Of a stretch of DNA of 64,000 bases, positions 17,982 to 27,429 are shown one piece after another; position 1 is the stretch's first letter; the number at the start of each line of letters is the position of its first letter. This DNA comes from Dyella acidiphila (lineage in GTDB: Bacteria; Pseudomonadota; Gammaproteobacteria; Xanthomonadales; Rhodanobacteraceae), in contig NZ_JACZZA010000002.1 of assembly GCF_014863405.1 (NCBI RefSeq), positions 372,001-436,000 on the forward strand, in the 5' to 3' direction. The notes below the pieces were generated by a model. That model ran no database searches and had not been told where the DNA came from. It saw only the letters and a program-made list of their open reading frames with translations. The translations under genes were made by a program, and so were the position numbers.

Positions 17982-18236
17982 TTAATGCGCGTTCCATTCG
18001 TAAAGCGTGATATCCCAGCCGCCGCTGGTATGCGCCGGATCGGTATGCGCGATCTGCAGCGCCTCGTCCATCGATGCGGCACGCAGCAGATAGGCCCCGC
18101 CGGATTTGTCGCCGAACGGTCCGGACATCTCGTTGCGGCCCTGCGCACGCAATGTCTCGAGGAACTGCTGATGCTGCGGCACTACCGCAGGATCAAACTG
18201 CGGCCGCCGGAACATCATCACGAGATAGCGATTCAT
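17982..18236 (-). CDS. YciI-family protein
   Basis: An 84-residue ferredoxin-like alpha/beta-barrel protein of the YciI family (MNRYLVMMFRRPQ, MSGPFGDKSGGAYLL, VDEALQIAHTDP-like segment). Members are small dimeric enzymes or accessory proteins, mostly of unknown role; a conserved His/Asp pair (HTDPAH) is present. It lies between the deaminase gene and ubiG on the minus strand. Confidence 0.82.
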   Translation of the reverse strand: MNRYLVMMFRRPQFDPAVVPQHQQFLETLRAQGRNEMSGPFGDKSGGAYLLRAASMDEALQIAHTDPAHTSGGWDITLYEWNAH

Positions 18237-18245
18237 GGCAGCTCC

Positions 18246-19586
18246 TTACACCGCATCCAGCGCAGCGATGCGCTCGCGCCAGGCATGCGTGCGCGCCAGG
18301 ATGCCCGGCATATCCAGATCCACCAGTTCGCGCGCCGCCAGCTTGCGCTTGCCGGCAATCCACACGTCGCTGACCTGGTGGCGCCCGGTGGCGTAGACCA
18401 GCTGCGATATCACGTGGTACAGCGGCTGGGTTTCCAGGTCGCTGAGACGCACCGCGGCCAGATCGGCCTGCTTGCCGGCCTCGATCGAGCCGATGCTTGC
18501 TTCCAGGCCCAGCGCCCTGGCCGCGTTGATGGTGGCGGTACGCAGCGCATAGCCGGCATCGAAGGCGGCAGCATCGCTGGCCACGGCCTTGGCCAGCAAG
18601 GCGGCGGTGCGCATTTCGCCGAACATGTCCAGATCGTTGTTGGAAGCGCAGCCGTCGGTGCCGACAGCGACATTCACGCCTGCCTTGCGCAGCTGTTCCG
18701 CCGGGCAGAAGCCCGAGGCGAGCTTGAGATTGGATTCCGGGCAATGCACCACCGACACGCCGGCTTCGGCGCAGGCGGCGATTTCGCCTTCGGTGAGCTG
18801 GGTCATGTGCACGGCGATCAGGCGATCGTTGATCAGGCCCAGTTTCTGCAGCCGCTGGAACGGGCGCAGGCCGCTTTTCTGGCGCTCTTCTTCCACTTCA
18901 TGCGCCGTCTCGTGCAGATGCAGATGCACCGGGATATCCAGCTGATCGGCGAGCACGCGAATGCGCTCGAACGATTCGTCCGACACCGTATACGGCGCAT
19001 GCGGCGCAAAGGCCGTGCGCACCAGCGGGTCGTGGCGGAAGCTGTCGTGCACTTCGCCGGCGCGCTCGAAATATTCGTCCTGCGTGCGTGCCCAGGCGGT
19101 GGGAAACTGGATCACCGGCAGGCCGACCACCGCGCGGAAGCCGAGCTTGTGGTAAGTGGCGCCGATCGCATCCGGAAAGAAATAGTTTTCGTTGGCGCAG
19201 GTGGTGCCGCCGCGGATCATCTCCGCCACCGACAGCTCCACGCCATCGCGCACGAATTCCGGGCCGATCACCTTTGCCTCGACCGGCCAGATGTGCTGCT
19301 GCAACCACACCATCAGCGGCAGATCGTCGGCCAGCCCGCGCAGCAGGCTCATCGGGTTGTGCGTATGGGTGTTGATCAGGCCGGGGATCAGCACGTGCTC
19401 GCCCAGCTCGACCCGCGCGCGCGGCGCATAGGCGACGCGTGCTTCGGCAATCGGCAGGATGCCGACGATGCGATCGCCGTCGACCGCCACCGCGTGCTGT
19501 TCCAGCACAGTGTCATGCGGTACGACCGGCACGACCCAGCGGGCCTCGATAAGAAGATCGACGGTCTGCGGAGCGGACTGGCTCAT
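18246..19586 (-). CDS. Methylthioadenosine/S-adenosylhomocysteine deaminase-type amidohydrolase
   Basis: A 446-residue TRZ/ATZ-family metal-dependent hydrolase. Metal-site motifs are INTHTHNPM near 68, VHLHLHETAHE near 215, VHCPESNLKLASG near 285 and VGTDGCASNNDLDMF near 308. Its place next to ubiG and a MupP-like phosphatase mirrors PA3170 of Pseudomonas aeruginosa, a methylthioadenosine deaminase, so salvage of MTA or SAH is the likely function. The start at 19586 (MSQSAPQT) is preferred over an upstream in-frame ATG on family alignment. Confidence 0.87.
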   Translation of the reverse strand: MSQSAPQTVDLLIEARWVVPVVPHDTVLEQHAVAVDGDRIVGILPIAEARVAYAPRARVELGEHVLIPGLINTHTHNPMSLLRGLADDLPLMVWLQQHIWPVEAKVIGPEFVRDGVELSVAEMIRGGTTCANENYFFPDAIGATYHKLGFRAVVGLPVIQFPTAWARTQDEYFERAGEVHDSFRHDPLVRTAFAPHAPYTVSDESFERIRVLADQLDIPVHLHLHETAHEVEEERQKSGLRPFQRLQKLGLINDRLIAVHMTQLTEGEIAACAEAGVSVVHCPESNLKLASGFCPAEQLRKAGVNVAVGTDGCASNNDLDMFGEMRTAALLAKAVASDAAAFDAGYALRTATINAARALGLEASIGSIEAGKQADLAAVRLSDLETQPLYHVISQLVYATGRHQVSDVWIAGKRKLAARELVDLDMPGILARTHAWRERIAALDAV

Positions 19587-19752
19587 CGGGTTGGCGCCTT
19601 GCTGGGGAGGGGATACAAGATGGGGCGGCACATCTTACGATGCCCGCCCCGTGAGTCTTGCCTGTCGACACTGCAACCGGCTGCGGATGAGTGCTCGGAA
19701 ACATGCGACATGGTTGGAGTGTTGTGTGCTTCGCGGGTCGTGCTGGAACGGG

Positions 19753-19772
19753 ATCCCGGCTTGCGCCGGGAT
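19753..19772. repeat. REP-like hairpin downstream of efp
   Basis: ATCCCGGC and GCCGGGAT flank TTGC, with GGATGA-like ends. A small palindrome lying about 45 bases after the efp stop; it could also slow exonucleases at the efp mRNA end. The rest of 19632-19815 shows nothing definite. Confidence 0.5.
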
Positions 19773-19815
19773 GATCAGCCGGCAAGGGCGCGAACAGTGT
19801 TCGCGCGCCAGTGCG

Positions 19816-20382
19816 TCACTTCACGCGGCTGACGTACTCGCCGGAGCGGGTGTCGACGCGGATCACTTCTTCCTGGTTCACGAACAGCGGCACGCGCACC
19901 ACCGCGCCGGTTTCCAGCTTGGCCGGCTTGCCGCCGCCGCCGGAGGTGTCGCCGCGCAGGCCCGGATCGGTCTCGACGATCTTCAGTTCCACGAAGTTCG
20001 GCGCCTGCACCGCGATCGGGCGGCCGTCCCACAGGGTCACCACGCACTCTTCCTCGCCCTTCAGCCACTTGGAGGCATCGGACATGGCGGCGGCGTCGGC
20101 CTGGTGCTGCTCGAACGATTCCTGGTGCATGAAGTGCCAGAACTCGCCGTCGCTGTAGAGGTACTGCATGTCGGTGTCGACCACGTCGGCGCCCTCGTAG
20201 GAGTCGCTCGACTTGAGGGTCTTTTCGGTGGTGCGGCCGTTGAGCAGGTTGCGCACCTTGATGCGGGTAAAGGCCTGGCCCTTGCCCGGCTTGACGAACT
20301 CCGCCTCGGTGATGATGTAGGGATCGCCGTCGACGATGATCTTCAGACCGTTCCTGACGCCATTAAGGTCGTACGTGGCCAT
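19816..20382 (-). CDS. efp: Translation elongation factor P
   Basis: A 188-residue EF-P, which relieves ribosome stalling at polyproline. Lys34 in KPGKGQAF is the residue that is beta-lysylated in the EpmA/EpmB system. The three-domain length is normal and the GEEYVSRV-type end ([14 protein letters not shown]) is present. It is divergent from epmB, which modifies the lysine used on this very residue; the start codons are 85 bases apart and must share the regulatory region. Confidence 0.97.
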   Translation of the reverse strand: MATYDLNGVRNGLKIIVDGDPYIITEAEFVKPGKGQAFTRIKVRNLLNGRTTEKTLKSSDSYEGADVVDTDMQYLYSDGEFWHFMHQESFEQHQADAAAMSDASKWLKGEEECVVTLWDGRPIAVQAPNFVELKIVETDPGLRGDTSGGGGKPAKLETGAVVRVPLFVNQEEVIRVDTRSGEYVSRVK

Positions 20383-20467
20383 TTACTTCGCTCCAATAGG
20401 GGAAACTGCCGCCAACCGCGGCTAAAATGGATGGTTCAGGGCCCTCAGGCCCCATACGCAGCCCTCT

Positions 20468-21481
20468 ATGATAACCGCAAGCTCCGGCGCCCGCATTACA
20501 CCTACCGCCAGCCCCGACTGGCGGCAGCTATGGCGCGATTCCATTACCGACGGCCGCGAACTGCTGGACCTGCTCCAGCTGGGCCACCTCGCCGACCGCC
20601 TGCCCGCCGCCGATGCCGGCTTCGCGCTGCGCGTGCCGCGCGGCTTCGCGTCGCGCATGCGGCCCGGCGATGCGGGCGATCCGCTGCTGCTGCAGGTGCT
20701 GCCGCAGCTGGCCGAGCTGGTGCAGGCCGCCGGCTTCGTCACGGATGCGGTGGGCGACCTGGCCGCACGCGAGGCGCAAGGGGTATTGCACAAGTACCAC
20801 GGCCGGGCGCTGCTGATCGCCAGCGGCAGCTGCGCCATCAACTGTCGCTATTGCTTCCGCCGGCACTTCCCGTATGGCGAGGAGATGGCTGCTGCCGGCC
20901 AATGGCAGCAGGCGCTCAAGCATGTCTCTGATGACAAGTCGATCAACGAGCTGATCCTCTCCGGCGGGGATCCGCTGGCGCTGGCCACCAGCAAGCTCGA
21001 GGAGCTAAGCCGCGGCCTGGCCGAGCTGCCGCACGTTACCCGCCTGCGGATCCACACGCGCCTGCCGGTGGTGTTGCCCGAGCGCATCGACGCCGCCCTG
21101 CTCGAATGGCTGCACGCGCTGCCGCTGCAGAAAGTGCTGGTGCTGCACGCCAATCACGCCAACGAGTTCGACGGCAGCGTGGATGCCGCCTGCGCCAGCC
21201 TGCGCCATGCGGGGGTCACGCTGCTCAATCAAGCTGTGCTCCTGCGCGGCGTCAATGACGATGCGCAGGCACTGACCGCGTTGTCGGAACGCATGTTCGC
21301 CGCCGGCGTGCTGCCCTACTACCTGCACCAGCTCGATCGCGTGCAGGGCGCTGCGCATTTCGAAGTCACGGACGACCAGGCACTGGCATTGATGGAAGCG
21401 ATGCGCAGCCGGCTCCCCGGCTATCTCGTACCCAAGCTGGTACGTGAAATTCAGGGCGACCCGTCCAAGCGGCCACTGTGA
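20468..21481 (+). CDS. epmB: EF-P beta-lysylation protein (lysine 2,3-aminomutase EpmB)
   Basis: Radical-SAM enzyme that turns alpha-lysine to beta-lysine for attachment to EF-P Lys34. The 337-residue protein has the cluster motif CAINCRYC (Cys122, Cys126, Cys129, spacing CxxxCxxC), LILSGGDPL near 160, and RLRIHTRLPVVLPER near 194. It lacks the long N- and C-terminal parts of clostridial lysine aminomutases, as expected for EpmB. The ligase EpmA is not in the window. Confidence 0.94.
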   Translation: MITASSGARITPTASPDWRQLWRDSITDGRELLDLLQLGHLADRLPAADAGFALRVPRGFASRMRPGDAGDPLLLQVLPQLAELVQAAGFVTDAVGDLAAREAQGVLHKYHGRALLIASGSCAINCRYCFRRHFPYGEEMAAAGQWQQALKHVSDDKSINELILSGGDPLALATSKLEELSRGLAELPHVTRLRIHTRLPVVLPERIDAALLEWLHALPLQKVLVLHANHANEFDGSVDAACASLRHAGVTLLNQAVLLRGVNDDAQALTALSERMFAAGVLPYYLHQLDRVQGAAHFEVTDDQALALMEAMRSRLPGYLVPKLVREIQGDPSKRPL

Positions 21482-21609
21482 CCTACTCGCCAAAGCATGA
21501 ATTAACGCTGGCGAGGCTGAACAGAATCCGTTAAAACTTCGATGCAGTGCCGGCCAGCCCGCGAACGCCTTGCGCGGGCAGCCCCTATCCAAGGAAGCAC
21601 GTCGCGCCC

Positions 21610-23664
21610 ATGAAGACAGACTCCGTCATCAAGATCCTCTTCATCGAGAATTCGGTCGAGGACGCGGAACAGATCATTACCTTGTTGCGCAATGCGGGCA
21701 TCGCGGTGCGTCCGGCACGGGCGACCACCACCGAGCAGATTCATGCGGCGCTGGAAGAGCTCGGCCCGGACCTGGTGCTGTTCAATCCCACGGTGAGCAC
21801 CCTGCCGCTGCGCAGCGTCGCGCAACAGCTCGAAGCCAGCGCGCGCGATATTGCGCTGATCGCCTGCGTCGTAAAAATCGACGACCAGGGTGTGGCCGAG
21901 ATGTTCCAGGACGGCGTCTCCGGGGTCGCCTCGCGCAGCCAGCCCAAGCAGCTGATCACGGTGGTGAGGCGCGAGTTCGACTCGCTGCATACACGCCGCC
22001 AGGTACGCCGACTGGAAACGGCGCTGCGCGAGTCGGAACGCCGCTGCGATGCGCTACTGGATTCCTCCAACGATCCCATCGCCTACGTGCATGAAGGCAT
22101 GCACGTGCGCGCCAACCGCTCCTACCTCGATACCTTCGGTTACGAGGAATACGATGACCTGCTCGGCCTGCCGGTACTGGATCTGGTCAGCCCCAGCGAC
22201 GGCGAGGCCTTCAAGAACCTGCTGCGCGCACTCTCGCGCGGCGAGCGGGCCGACTCCCGCCTGGAACTGCAGGCGCGCCGCGCCGATGGCAGCACCTTTC
22301 TCGCCACGGCCGAATTCACCCACGCCACCTTCGAAGGCGAAAGCTGTCTGCAGATCGTGTTCCGCCGCCAGCAGGTCGACCCGGTCCTGGTCGAGCAGCT
22401 GCAGCGCGACCCGGTCACCGGCCTGTACAACCGCGCACGCACGCTGGAAAGCATCGATAACGCCGTGGCAGCCGCCAGCGAGGGCCGCAAGGGCCAGAGC
22501 CTGCTGCTGATCGAACCGGACAACTGGGCCACCATCGTCAACGGCATCGGCCTGGGCAAGGCCGACGAACTGCTGGCCGCCTTCGCCAAGCGCGCCAATG
22601 CGCAGCTGGGCGAAGAAGATATCGCCGGCCTGCTGGCCGAGCACACCATCGGCGTGATCCTGCATACCGAAAGCGACGAGGCGATCCACACCTGGATCGC
22701 CTCGCTGCAGCAGGTGATGTCGCGCGATATTTTCGATCTGGGCACTCAGTCGATCACTCTCACCACCAGCATCGGCGGCAGCCTGCTCGGCGAGAAGAAC
22801 GCCAATACCGACATGCTGCTCAACCAGGCCAACCAGGCCCTGCGCAGCGCGCAGAGTCAGGGCGGCAACCGCAGCGAACTGCACGATCCGGCCGCACGCG
22901 AAAAGGCCGATGCCGAACGCGAGCGCAACTGGCTGAGCCTGTTGCGCCAGGCGCTCACCCAGAACGAATTCGTGCTTTACCACCAGCAGACCATCAGCCT
23001 GCAGGATGCCGAGGGCGATTACTCGGAAATCCTGCTGCGCATGAACGGTCCGCAGGGTGAGGTACTGCCCGGCTTCTTCATGCCCATCGCCGAGAAGAAC
23101 GGCCTCAATGCCGAAATCGACCGCTGGGTGCTGAACCAGGCAATCACCGCACTGAAATCGCGCGACCGGCTGGGCTTTCCCACCACCTTCTTCGTCAAGC
23201 TCACGCCCGATTCGCTGCAGCAGCAGTCTCAGCTGCTGCCATGGCTCGATCGCACGCTGAAGCAGGCCAACCTGAAGAACGGCCGGCTGGTGCTGGAAAT
23301 GACCGAAAGCAAGGTGGTGACGATGCTGCGCCCAGCGCAGGAGTTCATCAATGCGTGGAAAAAGCTGGGCGGCTTCTTCGCGCTGGAACAGTTCGGCTCG
23401 GGCCTGAACTCGTTCCAGTTGCTCAATCACATCGATGCCGATTACCTGAAAATCGATCGCAGTTTCATGGCCGATCTGCCGCAGCATCCGGAGAACCAGA
23501 AGAAGGTCACCGAGATCTGCCAGCAGGCACACGACATGAAGCGCATGACCGTGGCCGAATGGGTGGAAGACGCAGCCAGCACCTCGATGCTGTTCGCCTG
23601 CGGCGTGGACTTCGTGCAGGGCAACTTCCTGCAGGAGCCGCAGCAGCTGATGGTCAACCTCTGA
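21610..23664 (+). CDS. fimX: FimX-like response receiver/PAS/GGDEF/EAL protein, degenerate
   Basis: A 684-residue cytoplasmic protein. Order: receiver-like domain (1-130; begins KILFIENSVEDAEQI, no clear phosphoacceptor Asp in the usual context), PAS (about 145-265), GGDEF-like (270-430; no GGDEF motif, so no cyclase activity expected), EAL-like (440-684; EILLRM in place of ExLxR and AEWVED in place of AEGVE). This architecture and degeneracy are those of FimX of Xanthomonas and Pseudomonas, a c-di-GMP-binding regulator of type IV pilus assembly acting with PilZ and PilB. No pilus genes are nearby. AAGGAA precedes the start. Confidence 0.8.
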   Translation: MKTDSVIKILFIENSVEDAEQIITLLRNAGIAVRPARATTTEQIHAALEELGPDLVLFNPTVSTLPLRSVAQQLEASARDIALIACVVKIDDQGVAEMFQDGVSGVASRSQPKQLITVVRREFDSLHTRRQVRRLETALRESERRCDALLDSSNDPIAYVHEGMHVRANRSYLDTFGYEEYDDLLGLPVLDLVSPSDGEAFKNLLRALSRGERADSRLELQARRADGSTFLATAEFTHATFEGESCLQIVFRRQQVDPVLVEQLQRDPVTGLYNRARTLESIDNAVAAASEGRKGQSLLLIEPDNWATIVNGIGLGKADELLAAFAKRANAQLGEEDIAGLLAEHTIGVILHTESDEAIHTWIASLQQVMSRDIFDLGTQSITLTTSIGGSLLGEKNANTDMLLNQANQALRSAQSQGGNRSELHDPAAREKADAERERNWLSLLRQALTQNEFVLYHQQTISLQDAEGDYSEILLRMNGPQGEVLPGFFMPIAEKNGLNAEIDRWVLNQAITALKSRDRLGFPTTFFVKLTPDSLQQQSQLLPWLDRTLKQANLKNGRLVLEMTESKVVTMLRPAQEFINAWKKLGGFFALEQFGSGLNSFQLLNHIDADYLKIDRSFMADLPQHPENQKKVTEICQQAHDMKRMTVAEWVEDAASTSMLFACGVDFVQGNFLQEPQQLMVNL

Positions 23665-23672
23665 ACACCCAC

Positions 23673-23756
23673 GTAGGTTGGGTTCGCGCAGCGTAACCCA
23701 ACGATGGCTGGCTTCGATGGAGATTCGTTGGGTTACGCTGCGCTAACCCAACCTAC
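23673..23756. repeat. GTAGGTTGGGTT-family inverted repeat
   Basis: Two facing copies: GTAGGTTGGGTTCGCGCAGC... (23673-23702) and its reverse-complement version (23727-23756), separated by 24 bases. Each copy also has internal symmetry (GTTGGGTT/AACCCAAC). Relatives are at 49275-49356, 52644-52733 and 56097-56126. All sit just after gene ends. Confidence 0.85.
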
Positions 23757-23767
23757 GCTACGGCGCA

Positions 23768-23804
23768 AAACAAAAACCCGCGGATCGCTCCGCGGGTTTT
23801 GTTT
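23768..23804. terminator. Bidirectional intrinsic terminator before rplS end
   Basis: AAAACCCGCGG (23773-23783) pairs with CCGCGGGTTTT (23790-23800), with A-rich and T-rich flanks (AAACAAA, GTTTGTT). It can end the minus-strand rpsP-rplS operon, 22 bases after the rplS stop, and also transcripts coming from the fimX-like gene. Confidence 0.85.
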
Positions 23805-23825
23805 GTTCGTGCGGTCGGACTGGAA

Positions 23826-24191
23826 TCAGTCGCGCGACGAGGAAGCGGCGATGTCTTCCTTGATGCGGGCGGCCTTGCCTTCCAGGCCACGCAGGTAATA
23901 CAGCTTGGCGCCGCGCACCTTGCCCTTGCGCTTCACCGTCACCGACTCGATGCTCGGGCTGTGCGCCTGGAACACGCGCTCCACGCCGGTGCCGTGCGAG
24001 ATCTTGCGCACGGTGAAGGCCGAATGCAGGCCGCGGCTGCGCTTGGCGATGACGACACCTTCGAACGCCTGTACGCGCTCGCGGTTACCTTCTTTCACCT
24101 TGACGTTGACCACCACGGTGTCGCCAGGGCCGAACTCCGGCAGCTGGCGGGTGATCTGCTCGGCTTCGAACTGTTCGATGATCTTGTTCAT
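23826..24191 (-). CDS. rplS: 50S ribosomal protein L19
   Basis: A 121-residue L19 ([71 protein letters not shown]). It sits at the 30S/50S interface. Last gene of the conserved rpsP-rimM-trmD-rplS operon on the minus strand, 18 bases after trmD. Confidence 0.98.
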   Translation of the reverse strand: MNKIIEQFEAEQITRQLPEFGPGDTVVVNVKVKEGNRERVQAFEGVVIAKRSRGLHSAFTVRKISHGTGVERVFQAHSPSIESVTVKRKGKVRGAKLYYLRGLEGKAARIKEDIAASSSRD

Positions 24192-24209
24192 GGCAACACC
24201 TGTCTTTTC

Positions 24210-24995
24210 TCAATGATTGCGGTCTTCATTGACCGCATCGTTTTGCCGTGCCTGCATGTGCGCATATTCACGGCGGAATTCGTCCAACAGCGCTCGGGAT
24301 TCCTTATCCAGCGCGCGCTGCGCCAATAAATCGGGACGTCGCAACCAGGTCCGTCCCAGCGACTGCTTCAGGCGCCAGCGGCGTATGGCCGCGTGATCGC
24401 CGGAAAGCAGCACTTCCGGTACGTCGCCCAGTGCATCGTGCACCGGTTTTGCATAGTGCGGACAATCGAGCAGCCCGTTCGAAAACGAATCCTGCTCGGC
24501 CGACTGCGCGTCGTTCAGCGCACCGTCCTGCAGGCGGCCCACGGCATCGATGATCACCGCGGCACCCAGCTCGCCACCAGACAGCACATAATCGCCGATA
24601 GAAAGCTCTTCGTCGACCTCGTGCGCCAGCAGACGCTCGTCCACACCTTCGTAACGTCCACAAAGCAAGGCGATGCGCGGCAGTTTTGCCAACGCTTCCA
24701 CCCGGCCCTGCGTCAGCCGCGCTCCCTGCGGACTGAGGTAAATCACATGCACCGGATCCGGTGCCGCCTCACGCACCGCCTTGAGGGCTGCACGCAAAGG
24801 CTCGATCAGCATCACCATGCCGGGGCCGCCGCCGCAGGTGCGGCCGTCCACGGTACGGTAGTTGTCGGTGGCGTAATCGCGCGGGTTCCAGGCTTCCACC
24901 TGCAACAGCTCGCGCTGCTGCGCGCGTCCTACCACACCGACGGCGGCGCACTGGCGCATGAAGTCGGGAAACAGCGTGACGACATCGATGCGCAT
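24210..24995 (-). CDS. trmD: tRNA (guanine-N1)-methyltransferase TrmD
   Basis: Methylates G37 of tRNAs reading CNN codons, preventing frameshifts. The 261-residue SPOUT enzyme begins [12 protein letters not shown] and has the knot motifs [23 protein letters not shown] (near 113) and [11 protein letters not shown]. The chosen start is fixed by this N-terminus. It follows rimM by 13 bases. Confidence 0.97.
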   Translation of the reverse strand: MRIDVVTLFPDFMRQCAAVGVVGRAQQRELLQVEAWNPRDYATDNYRTVDGRTCGGGPGMVMLIEPLRAALKAVREAAPDPVHVIYLSPQGARLTQGRVEALAKLPRIALLCGRYEGVDERLLAHEVDEELSIGDYVLSGGELGAAVIIDAVGRLQDGALNDAQSAEQDSFSNGLLDCPHYAKPVHDALGDVPEVLLSGDHAAIRRWRLKQSLGRTWLRRPDLLAQRALDKESRALLDEFRREYAHMQARQNDAVNEDRNH

Positions 24996-25008
24996 CGGAC
25001 CCCTCACT

Positions 25009-25524
25009 TCAGAATTCAGGGTCCCAGTCCACCACCATGCGCCCGCCGGATACATCCACCGAACGCACGTAAACACCCTGGACGAAAGGAACCAGCCGCT
25101 CGCGCTCGCCGTCCCTTACCACCACCACATCGTTGGCGCCGGTTGCGAACAGGTGACTTACCCGTCCCAACGCCACGCCTTCCGTGGTGACGACCTCGAG
25201 ACCCTCGAGATCGACCCAGTAGTACTCGTCTTTACCGGGCGACGGCAGCAGCTCGCGGGCGACATAAATGTCCTGTCCCACCAGCGGTGCCGCGACATCC
25301 CGGTCGTCCACTCCCGGCAGCTTGGCCACGAGGCCTTTGCCCTGGGGTCGACCATTGATACCTTCGATCTCCCGGTCCTGGCCCGGCGCCGTTGCCAGCT
25401 GCCAGGGTTGGTACTTGAAGATCTGTGTGCGGGGCTCGGTCCAGGATTCGACCTTGAGCCAGCCCTGCACCCCGTACAACCCGACGATGCGCCCAACCAG
25501 GACGCGCCGACCGGCTGCGGTCAT
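25009..25524 (-). CDS. rimM: Ribosome maturation factor RimM
   Basis: A 171-residue 16S rRNA-processing factor that binds S19 in the 30S head. The N-terminal domain has [22 protein letters not shown] and the C-terminal PRC-barrel has [16 protein letters not shown] and [14 protein letters not shown]. The start (25524) is two bases after the rpsP stop, in the standard operon order. Confidence 0.95.
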   Translation of the reverse strand: MTAAGRRVLVGRIVGLYGVQGWLKVESWTEPRTQIFKYQPWQLATAPGQDREIEGINGRPQGKGLVAKLPGVDDRDVAAPLVGQDIYVARELLPSPGKDEYYWVDLEGLEVVTTEGVALGRVSHLFATGANDVVVVRDGERERLVPFVQGVYVRSVDVSGGRMVVDWDPEF

Positions 25525-25526
25525 GC

Positions 25527-25781
25527 TCAGGCAGCCTGCTGCTTGCCGGCTTCCTTCACCAGAGCGGCGACCTTGTCGCTCAGCTGAGCGCCCTTGGACA
25601 CCCACTCCTGGACGCGCGCAACGTTCAGTTCAAGGCGCTTGTCCTTGCCCGAAGCGACCGGATTGTAGAAACCCACGTTTTCGATGTTGCGGCCGTCACG
25701 CGCACTGCGCGAGTCGGTCACGACGACGTGGTAGAACGGACGGCCCTTGGCGCCGCCGCGCGAAAGACGAATCTTAACCAT
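25527..25781 (-). CDS. rpsP: 30S ribosomal protein S16
   Basis: An 84-residue S16 ([31 protein letters not shown]). First gene of the minus-strand rpsP-rimM-trmD-rplS operon. The 130-base gap to ffh (25782-25910) should hold its promoter; I see only AT-rich bases near 25850-25880 and no strong boxes. Confidence 0.97.
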   Translation of the reverse strand: MVKIRLSRGGAKGRPFYHVVVTDSRSARDGRNIENVGFYNPVASGKDKRLELNVARVQEWVSKGAQLSDKVAALVKEAGKQQAA

Positions 25782-25910
25782 AGTAAAAGCTCCAGAGTTG
25801 CCGGCAGGCCCGGCAAACGCGCCCTGGGACGGACGCGGTAAACGAGACATTTTAATGAAATTTGAGGAAAAAGGAAGGGGTTAGCCGATTCCCTGCCGCA
25901 CCGGCGCCAT

Positions 25911-27293
25911 TCAGCGCATCGGCGGGAAGCCGCCACCCATGCCGCCCATGCCTTTCATGGCGCCGCGCATCTGCCGCAGCAGGCCCTTGGAGCCGCCCTT
26001 GGAGAGCTTGGACATCATCTTTTCCATCTGCATGTACTGCTTGAGCAGGCGGTTCACGTCGGCCGGCTGCGTACCCGAGCCGCGCGCCACGCGGGCGCGG
26101 CGCGAGCCGTTGAGCAGATCCGGATGGCGGCGCTCTTTCTTGGTCATCGAACTGATGATGGCCACCATGCGCTTGATTTCGCCGTCGTCGACCTTGGATT
26201 TCACGCTGTCGGGCAGGCCCGAGACGCCCGGCAGCTTGTCCATCAGGCCGGCCAGGCCACCCATGTTGGTCATCTGTTCGAGCTGGTCGCGCATGTCGTT
26301 CAGATCGAAGCGCTTGCCCTTCATCACCTTGGTGGCGAGCTTCTGCGCTTTTTCCTGGTCGACCTTGCGCTCCACTTCCTCGACCAGCGACAGCACGTCG
26401 CCCATGCCGAGTATGCGCTGGGCCACGCGATCGGGATGGAACGGCTCCAGCGCATCGGTCTTTTCGCCCGCGCCGAGGAACTTGATCGGGCGGCCGGTGA
26501 CATAGCGCACCGAGAGTGCAGCGCCGCCGCGCGCATCGCCGTCGGTCTTGGTCAGCACCACGCCGGTCAGCGGCAGCGCCTCGCTGAAGGCCTTGGCGGT
26601 ATTGGCCGCATCCTGGCCGGTCATCGAGTCGACCACGAACAGCGTTTCGATCGGCGTGACCGCGGCGTGCAGCGCCTTGATCTCGGCCATCATCGCTTCG
26701 TCGACGTGCAGGCGGCCGGCGGTATCGATCAGCAGCACGTCCATGACTTCTTTACGCGCTGCCGAGATCGCCGCCTTGGCGATATCGACCGGATTCTGGC
26801 CTGCCTCCGACGGGAAGAAATTCACGCCGACCTGTTCGGCCAGCGTACGCAGCTGCTCGATAGCGGCCGGACGATACACGTCGCAGCTCACTACCATCAC
26901 GCGCTTCTTCTTGCGCTCGACCAGGAAACGAGCCAGCTTGGCTACGGTGGTGGTCTTGCCGGCGCCTTGCAGGCCAGCCATCAGCACCACGGCCGGCGGC
27001 TGCTGGGCGAGGTTGAGCTCGCTGTTGGCAGTGCCCATCACCGCGGTCAGCTCGTCGCTCACCACCTTCACCAGCGCCTGCCCCGGCGACAGGCTCTTGA
27101 GCACTTCCTGGCCTACCGCGCGCACCTTCACGCGCTCGACCAGCGCCTGCACCACCGGCAGCGCGACGTCGGCCTCGAGCAGGGCGATGCGCACTTCGCG
27201 CAGGCTTTCGCGGATGTTTTCCTCGGTCAGGCGACCGCGGCCGCGCAGGCGGTTGACGGTGGTGGAGAGGCGTTGGCTGAGCGACTCGAACAT
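25911..27293 (-). CDS. ffh: Signal recognition particle protein Ffh
   Basis: GTPase that binds 4.5S RNA and signal sequences of nascent membrane proteins. The 460-residue protein has the N domain (1-90), G1 motif GLQGAGKTTT (about 108-117), DTAGR, TKTDGDARGG, and the C-terminal methionine-rich M domain (LKQYMQMEKMMSKLSK, then GMGGMGGGFPP). Length is normal. Divergent from the CcsA/YpjD-like gene. Confidence 0.97.
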   Translation of the reverse strand: MFESLSQRLSTTVNRLRGRGRLTEENIRESLREVRIALLEADVALPVVQALVERVKVRAVGQEVLKSLSPGQALVKVVSDELTAVMGTANSELNLAQQPPAVVLMAGLQGAGKTTTVAKLARFLVERKKKRVMVVSCDVYRPAAIEQLRTLAEQVGVNFFPSEAGQNPVDIAKAAISAARKEVMDVLLIDTAGRLHVDEAMMAEIKALHAAVTPIETLFVVDSMTGQDAANTAKAFSEALPLTGVVLTKTDGDARGGAALSVRYVTGRPIKFLGAGEKTDALEPFHPDRVAQRILGMGDVLSLVEEVERKVDQEKAQKLATKVMKGKRFDLNDMRDQLEQMTNMGGLAGLMDKLPGVSGLPDSVKSKVDDGEIKRMVAIISSMTKKERRHPDLLNGSRRARVARGSGTQPADVNRLLKQYMQMEKMMSKLSKGGSKGLLRQMRGAMKGMGGMGGGFPPMR

Positions 27294-27429
27294 GACGGCG
27301 GCTGCATTTACAGAGTGACCGATAAATATACCAGACCTCCGGGCAGCCGCCGGGCATCGCCGCAGGCGGCCGGCGGCCGCAGCAACCGGAGACCCGGGCG
27401 ATTCGTCGCGTTCACCCCGTCAAACGCGT

